Assembly: GCA_905193485.1 (NCBI GenBank)
Contig: CAJJOX010000045.1
Location: 1-12,395 of the forward strand
Direction: 5' to 3'
Length of the DNA: 12,395 bases
From: an uncultured Porphyromonadaceae bacterium
Lineage (GTDB): Bacteria; Bacteroidota; Bacteroidia; Bacteroidales; Muribaculaceae
The translations under genes and the position numbers were made by a program. This document shows, in pieces, positions 1-6,950 of this stretch. The number at the start of each line of letters is the position of its first letter. The first letter of the stretch is position 1. The notes beneath the pieces are model-generated. The model did no database searches, was not told where the DNA came from, and saw nothing but the letters and a program-made list of their open reading frames with translations.

Positions 1-477
1 TGTCGGTCGCAGGAGGAGGCCGTTGAAGCCATCCTCAGCGGACGCATCAAAGCTGGCGACGTCGTAGTCATCATCTACGAAGGTCCGCGCGGCGGCCCGG
101 GAATGCAGGAAATGCTCTACCCCACAAGCTATCTCAAAAGCCGCCATCTCGGCCGCGAATGCGCCCTCATCACCGACGGCCGGTTTTCAGGCGGCACATC
201 GGGACTGTCAATAGGCCACATCTCGCCCGAAGCAGCCGCCGGCGGCGACATTGCACTCGTGCGCGACGGCGACATCATTTCCATCGATATCCCGGCCCGC
301 ACCATCACGCTCGAAGTTTCCGACGAGAAGCTCGCACAGCGCCGCGATCAGGAAATGGCCCGGGGCAGCGAAGCCTTCACCCCGGCGGGACGCGACCGCC
401 ACGTAAGCCGCGCGCTGAGAGCCTATGCCGCATCCGTTTCATCAGCCGACAAAGGCGCCGTACGCATCATTGACTGA
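1..477 (+). CDS. ilvD: Dihydroxy-acid dehydratase, C-terminal part (5' end outside window)
   Basis: This is the last 158 codons of IlvD, open from the first base in frame 1 to TGA at 475-477. IlvD dehydrates 2,3-dihydroxy acids to 2-keto acids, the third common step of valine and isoleucine synthesis, in the cytoplasm with an Fe-S cluster. Family signatures are plain: [20 protein letters not shown] (about residues 17-36 of the visible part), then [16 protein letters not shown], whose serine (visible residue 63) aligns with the proposed catalytic base, then the [17 protein letters not shown] tail typical of the C-terminal beta domain. The Fe-S cysteines lie upstream and cannot be checked. It ends 53 bp before ilvB on the same strand, so it is probably the promoter-proximal part of the ilvDBN-thioesterase-ilvC operon. 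Identification is firm; only the full length is unknown. Confidence 0.96.
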   Translation, partial: CRSQEEAVEAILSGRIKAGDVVVIIYEGPRGGPGMQEMLYPTSYLKSRHLGRECALITDGRFSGGTSGLSIGHISPEAAAGGDIALVRDGDIISIDIPARTITLEVSDEKLAQRRDQEMARGSEAFTPAGRDRHVSRALRAYAASVSSADKGAVRIID

Positions 478-530
478 TCCCCGACCCACCTCCCTCCCCG
501 ATTATAACCTCACAACGCCATTCCAAAGCA

Positions 531-2252
531 ATGTCTGATAAAATCACAGGAGCCGAAGCTCTTATCCGCGCACTGATAGCCGAAAATGTCGACCGCGTTT
601 TCGGCTATCCCGGCGGATATATAATCCCGGTATTCGACCGCCTATACGACTACACCGACCGCATCACCAACGTGCTCACACGACACGAGCAGGGTGCGAT
701 ACACGCAGCCCAGGGCTACGCCCGCACCTCCCACCGCCCCGGCGTGGTCATTGTCACATCCGGACCCGCCGCCACCAATCTCATCACCGGCCTGAGCGAC
801 GCCATGATGGACTCCACGCCGCTCGTGGTCATCACCGGCCAGGCTCCGTCGGCAATGCTCGGCACCGACGCTTTTCAGGAAACCGACGTCATGGGCATCA
901 CACAGCCGATCACGAAATGGAGCGTGCAGATCCGCACAGCCGACGACGTGGCACCCAACATCGCCCGCGCTTTCCACATAGCCACCACCGGGCGCCCCGG
1001 CCCCGTCGTGATCGATCTTACGAAAGACGCGCAGACAGCGCTCACCGACGACGTGCCCTATCGTCCATGCCGTTTCATACGCTCCTATATCCCCTGCCCT
1101 GATATCGACCACGACGAAATACGCCGCGCCGCCGACATGATCAACCGTGCCCGACGCCCCCTGATCCTTGCCGGACAGGGCGTCACCATATCCGAAGCCG
1201 AACCGCTGCTCACCGCCCTCGCCGAAAAAGCCGGGATTCCGGTTGCCGCCACACTCCTCGGCCTTTCAGTCATGCCCTCGTCACATCCCCTCTTCAAAGG
1301 CATGCTCGGAATGCACGGCAACATCGGCCCCAACATCAACACCAACCGCGCCGATCTGATCATAGCCGTCGGCATGAGATTCGACGACCGCGTCACCGGA
1401 GTTGTCGGGCATTACGCCCCGCACGCCGAAATCCTCCACATCGACATCGACCGCTCCGAATTCAACAAAAACATACACGCCACGGCCACCGTACACGCCG
1501 ACGCCGCCGAGGCTCTGCGCGAGCTGATTCCGCTCGTCGACAAAGCGTCGCATGACGAATGGTGCGACTCGTTCGACCGTCACAACCGCGCCGAACAGCG
1601 GCTTGTCAACGACGCCGCGACACATGGCGTCAACCCCGACGAACCGGTCCGCATGGGCGAAGTGGCCTTCCGCGTGTCGCAAGCCGCCGGCGACAATGCG
1701 GTGCTCGTCACCGACGTAGGCCAGAACCAGATGCTCGCCGCACGTTATTTCCATTTCACAGCTCCGCGAAGCATCGTCACTTCAGGCGGACTCGGAACCA
1801 TGGGCTTCGGACTCCCCGCCGCCATAGGCGCCAAAATGGGAGCGCCGCACCGCCCGGTATTCCTTTTCACCGGCGACGGAGGCATCCAGATGACCATTCA
1901 GGAACTCGGCACCATCATGCAGTATGCCACCCCCGTCAAGATCATCATACTCAACAACAACTTCCTCGGCAACGTGCGCCAATGGCAGGCGCTGTTCTTC
2001 AACGGCCGCTTCTCGGCCACACCGCTGCTCAACCCCGACTTCACCGCACTCGCCGCAGCCTACGGCATACCCGGCGAAGACGTGGCTTCACGCGCCGACC
2101 TCGACGGCGCGATAGGGCGCATGACAGCCGCCGACGGCCCATATCTGCTCAACGTCAACATCCGTCCCGAGGATATGGTGTTTCCAATGACGCCTGTCGG
2201 AAAACCGGTCGACTATATCATGCTGAACCCGACCGACGTCTACCAACCCTAA
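531..2252 (+). CDS. ilvB: Acetolactate synthase large (catalytic) subunit
   Basis: IlvB condenses two pyruvates to acetolactate, or pyruvate with 2-oxobutyrate, using thiamine diphosphate. This is the committed step of branched-chain amino acid synthesis. The 573-residue length is normal. The N-terminal PYR domain carries VFGYPGG and RHEQGAIHAAQGYAR, with the catalytic glutamate at E53. A central domain spans about residues 190-330. The C-terminal PP domain has the thiamine-diphosphate/Mg motif GDGG (448-451) followed by NNN at 475-477. The FAD-binding type is indicated by GMLGMHGNIGPN and VGMRFDDRVTG. The ATG at 531 has no Shine-Dalgarno but gives the family N-terminus (ITGAEALIRAL). It lies 53 bp after ilvD and 13 bp before its regulatory subunit gene. 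IlvB rather than another thiamine enzyme is supported by these motifs and by ilvN next door. Confidence 0.97.
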   Translation: MSDKITGAEALIRALIAENVDRVFGYPGGYIIPVFDRLYDYTDRITNVLTRHEQGAIHAAQGYARTSHRPGVVIVTSGPAATNLITGLSDAMMDSTPLVVITGQAPSAMLGTDAFQETDVMGITQPITKWSVQIRTADDVAPNIARAFHIATTGRPGPVVIDLTKDAQTALTDDVPYRPCRFIRSYIPCPDIDHDEIRRAADMINRARRPLILAGQGVTISEAEPLLTALAEKAGIPVAATLLGLSVMPSSHPLFKGMLGMHGNIGPNINTNRADLIIAVGMRFDDRVTGVVGHYAPHAEILHIDIDRSEFNKNIHATATVHADAAEALRELIPLVDKASHDEWCDSFDRHNRAEQRLVNDAATHGVNPDEPVRMGEVAFRVSQAAGDNAVLVTDVGQNQMLAARYFHFTAPRSIVTSGGLGTMGFGLPAAIGAKMGAPHRPVFLFTGDGGIQMTIQELGTIMQYATPVKIIILNNNFLGNVRQWQALFFNGRFSATPLLNPDFTALAAAYGIPGEDVASRADLDGAIGRMTAADGPYLLNVNIRPEDMVFPMTPVGKPVDYIMLNPTDVYQP

Positions 2253-2265
2253 TCACACACCTGCC

Positions 2266-2817
2266 ATGTATCATCCATCGACACTATACACCGTGGTCGT
2301 TTTCTCCGAAAACCACGTCGGCCTGCTTAACCAGCTGTCAATCATATTCCCCCGCCGCAGCCTCAACATCGAAAGCATCAGCGCATCGGCATGCTCTACA
2401 CCCGGCGTGCACAAAATCACCATCACATGCCACAGCGATACCGAAATGATGGACAAGGTGATCAAGCAGATCGAGAAACGCATCGACGTCATACGCGCCT
2501 TCTGCTACACCGACAACGACATCGTTTATCAGGAAGTGGCTCTCTACAAAGTGCCTACGCAGGCCATCATCAGCGAAAGCAACGTCGAATCGATCATCCG
2601 GCGTCACGGCGCACGCATCCTCGACATAACGCCCGACTATACCGTTATTGAAAAAACCGGCCATTACGATGAAACCGAAGCACTTTTCCGCGAGCTCCGG
2701 CGTTATGATATCAAACAGTTCGTGCGCAGCGGACGGGTCGTCGTCACTCGGTCACCGATCGAATTTGTCGACGACTTTCTTGCGCGGCGCCGGCTCCAAG
2801 ACCCCGAACGACAATGA
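2266..2817 (+). CDS. ilvN: Acetolactate synthase small (regulatory) subunit
   Basis: This 183-residue protein is the regulatory partner of IlvB. Residues about 8-80 form an ACT domain (YTVVVFSENHVGLLNQL), followed by the C-terminal activation domain (QEVALYKVPTQ onward). G19 and N34 correspond to positions of the E. coli IlvH ACT domain that bind valine, so feedback inhibition by valine is plausible; that is inference from alignment by eye. At 183 aa it is somewhat longer than E. coli IlvH (about 163), with a few extra residues at both ends. The gene starts 13 bp after ilvB. Its TGA (2815-2817) overlaps the ATG (2814-2816) of the following thioesterase gene in the sequence ATGA, an arrangement that usually implies translational coupling. 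It is called ilvN for the operon position; ilvH would be an equally valid name. Confidence 0.95.
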   Translation: MYHPSTLYTVVVFSENHVGLLNQLSIIFPRRSLNIESISASACSTPGVHKITITCHSDTEMMDKVIKQIEKRIDVIRAFCYTDNDIVYQEVALYKVPTQAIISESNVESIIRRHGARILDITPDYTVIEKTGHYDETEALFRELRRYDIKQFVRSGRVVVTRSPIEFVDDFLARRRLQDPERQ

Positions 2818-3566
2818 CACTCCAGACACTCTACACCAAAGCCTACCGCCTCACGGCGGCACAATGCAACGCACAAAGCGAGCTCGCACCCTCACAGCTG
2901 ATCCAGCAGATCATCGAAGTGGCCACCGAACACGCCGACCTTCTCGGCGTCGGCTTCCGCGACCTGCAGCAACACGGCGATCTTTGGGTGCTCTCACGCG
3001 TAGCCTTCGAAATGAAACGCTTTCCCAGACTGCTCGAAGACTACACCCTCACTACATGGATCGAAGGCTACAACCGACACTTCTCCGAACGAAACATCGA
3101 GATCCGCAGCGCCGACGGCTCCACCCTCGGCTACGCCCGCACCATATGGGTGGCCATCAACATGCAGTCACGCCGGCCGGCCGATCTCAGCTACATCTCA
3201 TATATCTCGCAGACTGTCAGTGACCACCCATGCCCGGTCGACAAACAAGGCAAGATACGTCAGGCCGAAACTCCGCAGATCGTCCACGAATACACCTTCC
3301 GCATCAGCGACATCGACCTCAACCCCCATGTCAACTCCACCCGCTATGTCGAACTGATCATAAACCAGATGGATCTCGCCGACTTCGACAGCTATTTTCT
3401 CCGTCGGTTTGAGATCGAATATCGCCGTGAAGCCCACTACGGCGACACAGTCGAAGTCGACTCGGCCATCACCGACTCCGGCATGATTGCGGCCATCTGC
3501 CGTGGCGACGAAACGATCTGCCTGGCACGGGCCGTCATGGCCCCGAGGCCGGTTCCGGTCAACTGA
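2814..3566 (+). CDS. Acyl-ACP thioesterase (FatA/FatB-like double hotdog)
   Basis: This 250-residue protein is predicted to hydrolyse acyl-acyl carrier protein to a free fatty acid. Two hotdog halves are visible. The N-terminal half (about 1-140) contains WVLSRVAFEMKRFP and LTTWIEGYNRHFSERNIEI. The C-terminal half has DIDLNPHVNSTRYVELI and EIEYRREAHYGDTVEV. The residues taken as catalytic in plant FatB are present: D168, N170, H172 and E206. The cysteine that follows that glutamate in plant enzymes is alanine here (A207). The start overlaps the ilvN stop (ATGA), and ilvC follows 46 bp later, so it is embedded in the ilv operon. From memory Bacteroides species keep a similar thioesterase in this place. 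Its substrate is unknown; a link to branched-chain acyl groups made from valine, leucine or isoleucine precursors is only a guess. No signal peptide or membrane segment is seen. Confidence 0.88.
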   Translation: MTLQTLYTKAYRLTAAQCNAQSELAPSQLIQQIIEVATEHADLLGVGFRDLQQHGDLWVLSRVAFEMKRFPRLLEDYTLTTWIEGYNRHFSERNIEIRSADGSTLGYARTIWVAINMQSRRPADLSYISYISQTVSDHPCPVDKQGKIRQAETPQIVHEYTFRISDIDLNPHVNSTRYVELIINQMDLADFDSYFLRRFEIEYRREAHYGDTVEVDSAITDSGMIAAICRGDETICLARAVMAPRPVPVN

Positions 3567-3612
3567 ACAACAATAAAACAATCAAAATATCATCTCATCC
3601 CACACACACATT

Positions 3613-4656
3613 ATGGCAAAGCTTAATTTTGGCGGCGTCGAGGAAACTGTTGTCACCCGACGCGAATTCCCACTCGAAAAAGCCCGCGAAGTACTCAAAA
3701 ACGAAACCATAGCTGTCCTCGGCTACGGAGTCCAGGGCCCCGGACAGAGCCTCAACCTCCGCGACAACGGCTTCAACGTGATCGTCGGACAAAGAGCCGG
3801 CAAAACCTACGACAAGGCCGTCGCCGACGGCTGGGTGCCGGGACAGACACTTTTTCCGATCGAAGAAGCCGTCAAACGGGCCTCGATCGTCATGTGCCTT
3901 CTCAGCGACGCCGCCGTTCTCTCCGTCTGGCCCGTCATCAAGCCTCACCTTTCCGCAGGCAAAGCGCTCTACTTCTCCCACGGTTTCGCCATCGCATGGC
4001 CCGACCGAACCGGTGTCGTCCCTCCGGCCGACATCGATGTGATCATGGTCGCGCCTAAAGGCTCGGGGGCTTCACTCCGCAGCATGTTTCTCGAGAACCG
4101 CGGCGTCAACTCAAGCTATGCTGTCGAGCAGGACGCGACCGGCAAGGCTCTCGACCGCACTCTTGCTCTCGGCATCGGCATTGGATCGGGCTATCTCTTT
4201 GAAACAACCTTCAGGCGCGAGGCCATTTCCGACCTCACCGGCGAACGCGGATCACTCATGGGTGCGATCCAGGGGCTGTTCCTCGCACAATACGAAGTGC
4301 TCCGTGAAAACGGCCACACCCCCTCGGAAGCCTTCAATGAAACAGTCGAAGAACTCACTCAGTCACTGATGCCTCTCTTTGCCGAAAAAGGCATGGACTG
4401 GATGTATGCCAACTGCTCGACCACCGCTCAGCGCGGAGCCCTCGACTGGATGGTGCTGTTCCACGACGCCGTGAAACGGGTGCTCCAGCGTCTGTGCAAG
4501 AGGGTCGAGGACGGCGTGGAAGCCCAGCGGTCTATCGATTCCAACTCGCAGCCCGACTATCGCGAACGGCTCAACGAGGAACTTCGCCAGATGCGCGAAA
4601 GCGAGCTTTGGCAGGCCGGCGCCACCGTGCGCAGACTGCGTCCTGAAAACAACTGA
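3613..4656 (+). CDS. ilvC: Ketol-acid reductoisomerase (KARI)
   Basis: IlvC isomerises and reduces acetolactate or acetohydroxybutyrate to the dihydroxy acid with NAD(P)H and Mg, the second common step. The 347 residues fit the short class I enzyme. The Rossmann motif GYGVQGPGQSLNLRDNGFNV lies near residues 36-55, FSHGF at 121-125, MVAPKG with the conserved lysine K149, and DLTGERGSLMG with metal-binding D207 and E211. The C-terminus (CSTTAQRGALDW, then NSQPDYRERLNEEL, ending LRPENN) closely resembles yeast mitochondrial Ilv5 as I remember it, rather than the usual proteobacterial class I end. The start at 3613 follows an AT-rich, CA-repeat leader without Shine-Dalgarno. It is the last gene of the operon, followed by the hairpin at 4674-4738. 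Cofactor preference (NADPH or NADH) cannot be read with certainty. Confidence 0.96.
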   Translation: MAKLNFGGVEETVVTRREFPLEKAREVLKNETIAVLGYGVQGPGQSLNLRDNGFNVIVGQRAGKTYDKAVADGWVPGQTLFPIEEAVKRASIVMCLLSDAAVLSVWPVIKPHLSAGKALYFSHGFAIAWPDRTGVVPPADIDVIMVAPKGSGASLRSMFLENRGVNSSYAVEQDATGKALDRTLALGIGIGSGYLFETTFRREAISDLTGERGSLMGAIQGLFLAQYEVLRENGHTPSEAFNETVEELTQSLMPLFAEKGMDWMYANCSTTAQRGALDWMVLFHDAVKRVLQRLCKRVEDGVEAQRSIDSNSQPDYRERLNEELRQMRESELWQAGATVRRLRPENN

Positions 4657-4673
4657 TTTGCACCGATTACGAC

Positions 4674-4738
4674 ATAATAACGCTCCGGCCGGAGATTCCG
4701 AATCATCATGTTCGGTAACTTCGGCCGGAGTGCATTAT
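4674..4738. terminator. Large hairpin between convergent ilvC and rubrerythrin genes
   Basis: CTCCGGCCG at 4683-4691 pairs with CGGCCGGAG at 4722-4730. ATAAT (4674-4678) and ATTAT (4734-4738) extend the base of the stem past a small internal loop. Inside the large loop a second stem pairs CCGAA (4698-4702) with TTCGG (4711-4715). The first arm is itself part of a 12-bp palindrome (4683-4694). Its position between two convergent genes, with A/T-rich flanks on both sides, fits a bidirectional terminator. There is no true U-run on either strand, so a processing or stability role is possible instead. Confidence 0.6.
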
Positions 4739-4767
4739 AGATAAAAGGTCCGTAGGGCACCGCCAAT

Positions 4768-4783
4768 TGACGGACGCCCGTCA
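4768..4783 (-). terminator. Short hairpin just downstream of the rubrerythrin stop
   Basis: TGACGG (4768-4773) and CCGTCA (4778-4783) form a 6-bp stem with a 4-base loop, 26 bp beyond the rubrerythrin stop on the minus strand. No T-run follows, so it may only help the larger hairpin beyond it or have no role. Confidence 0.3.
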
Positions 4784-4808
4784 TTGGGAAAGAGATTTCA
4801 GTTTGGCA

Positions 4809-5396
4809 TTATTCATCTTTCTCATCGAGAGCACGATAGTGCTGATAGGGATGATCGCAGGCCGGACAGACTTTCGGGGGCTCGGTGCCTTCGTATATGA
4901 AACCGCATACCAGGCACTGCCATTTTATAGGTTTCTCGCGTTTCCATACAGTGCCTTCTTTCACCTGTTTCAGATAGCGTTCGAAACGACGACGGTGATG
5001 ATCTTCGATCTTGGCAATGGCGCGGAAATGAGCTGCGATTTCAGTAAAGCCTTCCTCATCTGCCACCTTGGCCGAATTGGTATAAAGCTCAACACCCTCC
5101 ACAAGCTCCTCATGCGCTGCCGTGGCAAGGTTGGAAGCTGTGTCGGCGATCACACCGGCGTCAACGCCCATCGGCACCTCTACGTTGCCTCCTTCAAGAA
5201 ACTTGAAGAACACTTTGGCATGACGCAGTTCATTGTTGGCCGTTTCGGTAAACACACGTTCTATCGGGAAATAACTCTCCTTGTTGGCTTGAGCGGCATA
5301 AAACGTATAACGGGTGTAGGCCGACGATTCGGCCATGTAGGCGATCACGAGATTCTTTTCCGTCCGTGTGCCTTTAATGCTTTTGTTTGTTGACAT
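4809..5396 (-). CDS. rbr: Rubrerythrin
   Basis: Rubrerythrin is a cytoplasmic non-haem di-iron peroxidase that reduces hydrogen peroxide in anaerobes. The N-terminal four-helix ferritin-like domain carries the ligands E23, E56 with H59 (NELRH), E97/E100 (EELVEGVELY) and E131 with H134 (IEDHH). The C-terminal rubredoxin domain binds iron through C161-x2-C164 and C177-x2-C180 with 12 residues between the pairs. I place the start at ATG 5394-5396 (MSTNKSIKGTRTEKNL, 195 aa), because the KSIKGT segment is the usual rubrerythrin N-terminus; a TTG codon at 5403-5405 would add only three residues. The gene stands alone, convergent to ilvC and divergent from purD, so it is probably monocistronic. Peroxide regulation is likely from the family, but I see no convincing operator. 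A weak -7 candidate lies at 5466-5473 (TAACTCTG on the minus strand) without a matching -33. Confidence 0.96.
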   Translation of the reverse strand: MSTNKSIKGTRTEKNLVIAYMAESSAYTRYTFYAAQANKESYFPIERVFTETANNELRHAKVFFKFLEGGNVEVPMGVDAGVIADTASNLATAAHEELVEGVELYTNSAKVADEEGFTEIAAHFRAIAKIEDHHRRRFERYLKQVKEGTVWKREKPIKWQCLVCGFIYEGTEPPKVCPACDHPYQHYRALDEKDE

Positions 5397-5556
5397 AATA
5401 CGCAATCTATTAATGTTTAATGATTCTGTCTTTCTGTTTCGCCCGACTATCCTTTGATGGTCTTGCAGAGTTATAACAACATTCCCTCACCATCGGTTTA
5501 CATTACCCGCCTGATTATTTTCCGCGACGCAGCCGCCGTGTGCCGCGCCATTGCAT

Positions 5557-5587
5557 TTTGACATACCGAAATAAACCTTTAACTTTG
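5557..5587 (+). promoter_or_regulatory. Bacteroidota-type promoter for purD cluster
   Basis: TTTG at 5557-5560 and TAACTTTG at 5580-5587 match the -33/-7 consensus TTTG and TAnnTTTG exactly, with 19 bp between them, the usual spacing. It predicts a transcript start near 5594 and a leader of about 58 nt before purD. It lies in the 255-bp divergent region between rubrerythrin and purD; the rest of that region shows only a short GTTATAAC palindrome at 5470-5477. Confidence 0.75.
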
Positions 5588-5651
5588 CACATGCCTTCCC
5601 GCAAGGCCGCTAATTTGTCAGTAATCTCATCTTATTAACAGACACCATCCA

Positions 5652-6950
5652 ATGAATATCCTTCTGCTCGGCTCCGGAGGCCGCGAATCGGCTCTCGCCT
5701 GGAAAATGCGTCAAAGCCAACTGCTCGACAATCTCTTTATAGCTCCCGGCAACGGCGGCACAGGCGCCTACGGGACAAACGTTGCCCTCTCCCCGCTCGA
5801 CTTCCCCGCTGTCGCCCGGTTTGTCCGCGAAAACGGCATCGACATGATCGTTGTGGGCAACGAAGATCCTCTCGTAGCCGGCATCCGCGACTATTTCGCC
5901 GATGAGATTCCCGGACTCCTCATCGTCGGGCCGTCAAAAATTGGCGCGCAGCTCGAAGGTAGCAAGGATTTTGCAAAACAGTTCATGATGCGCCACGGCA
6001 TCCCTACAGCCCGCTACCGTTCTTTCACCGCCGCCTCTGCCGATGAAGGCTGCCGTTTCCTCGAAGAGCTCAGGCCTCCCTACGTGCTCAAGGCCGACGG
6101 CCTTGCGGCCGGAAAAGGCGTACTCATCATCGATGATCTTGCCGAAGCTCAAAAAGCGCTACGCGAAATGCTCGACGGCATGTTCGGAAAATCATCAGCC
6201 ACCGTAGTGGTCGAGGAATTCCTCAGCGGAATCGAATGCTCCGTCTTTGTCCTCACCGACGGAAACGGCGGCTACCGTATCCTTCCCGTCGCAAAGGACT
6301 ACAAGCGCATAGGCGAAGGCGACAAAGGGCTCAACACAGGCGGCATGGGAGCCATCAGCCCGGTGCCGTTTGCCGACGACCTGTTCATGGAAAAAGTCAC
6401 CCGACGCATCATCGACCCGACCGTCAACGGCCTGATCGCCGATGGAATCGACTATCGCGGCTTCATTTTCTTCGGGCTTATCAACGTTGACGGAGAGCCT
6501 ATGGTCATCGAATACAACGTGCGAATGGGTGATCCCGAAACCGAAGCCGTGATGCTCCGTGTCGACAGTGATCTCGTGCAGCTTATGAAAGCCGCCGCCC
6601 AAGGCAACCTCGGCGATCTCGAGCTCAGACACGATTCCCGCACCGCCGCCACGGTAATGATTGTCAGCGGTGGCTATCCCGGAGCCTACGAAAAAGGCAA
6701 ATTGATTTCCGGAATCGGAGATGTGACCGACAGCATCGTGTTCCACGCCGGCACACGTCTTGGCGATAACGGCAGCCTGCTCACCGCCGGCGGTCGCGTT
6801 CTGGCCGTCAGTTCCCTCGGCGATGACATTGCCGATGCGACGACCCGCAGTTTCGTTTCTGTCGCCAAAATCGACTTTGACGGCAAATATTTCCGCCGCG
6901 ATATCGGCCGTGACCTGATGCAACTCGAAGCCAGCTCTTCCACAAAGTGA
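5652..6950 (+). CDS. purD: Phosphoribosylamine-glycine ligase (GAR synthetase)
   Basis: PurD joins glycine to 5-phosphoribosylamine with ATP, the second step of de novo purine synthesis, in the cytoplasm. The 432 residues are the normal length for the stand-alone enzyme. The N-terminal phosphate-binding loop reads LLGSGGRESAL (5-15). The ATP-grasp domain shows VLKADGLAAGKGVLI (around 145-158), VVVEEFLSGIECSVF, GLNTGGMGA (226-234) and EYNVRMGDPE (287-296), including the Mg-binding E287 and N289. A C-terminal domain follows (TVMIVSGGYPGAYEKG). The N-terminal loop has serine (S13) where many PurD proteins, including E. coli, have histidine. The start fits the family N-terminus and lies about 58 nt after a strong promoter. 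Its last codons overlap the GTG start of the next gene (GTGA), so it heads a three-gene cluster. Confidence 0.96.
   Translation: MNILLLGSGGRESALAWKMRQSQLLDNLFIAPGNGGTGAYGTNVALSPLDFPAVARFVRENGIDMIVVGNEDPLVAGIRDYFADEIPGLLIVGPSKIGAQLEGSKDFAKQFMMRHGIPTARYRSFTAASADEGCRFLEELRPPYVLKADGLAAGKGVLIIDDLAEAQKALREMLDGMFGKSSATVVVEEFLSGIECSVFVLTDGNGGYRILPVAKDYKRIGEGDKGLNTGGMGAISPVPFADDLFMEKVTRRIIDPTVNGLIADGIDYRGFIFFGLINVDGEPMVIEYNVRMGDPETEAVMLRVDSDLVQLMKAAAQGNLGDLELRHDSRTAATVMIVSGGYPGAYEKGKLISGIGDVTDSIVFHAGTRLGDNGSLLTAGGRVLAVSSLGDDIADATTRSFVSVAKIDFDGKYFRRDIGRDLMQLEASSSTK

Noticed and set aside
478..530. A possible attenuator or internal promoter between ilvD and ilvB
   Set aside because: The 53 bp hold no leader peptide, no hairpin with a U-run and no TAnnTTTG element.
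1559..2449. A 296-codon frame across the end of ilvB and the start of ilvN
   Set aside because: It is an arginine/histidine-rich frame-shifted reading of two well-identified genes, as expected in GC-rich coding DNA.
3567..3612. CA-repeat stretch before ilvC as a regulatory repeat
   Set aside because: It is only five CA units in an AT-rich leader like those of other genes here; no structure or operator is evident.
4767..5393. A 208-codon open frame on the plus strand opposite rubrerythrin
   Set aside because: The minus-strand frame has a complete set of rubrerythrin iron ligands; the plus-strand translation has no recognisable motif and is an antisense shadow.
6195..6923. A 242-codon minus-strand frame inside purD
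   Set aside because: Antisense shadow of a gene with all ATP-grasp motifs; no start context or motif of its own.
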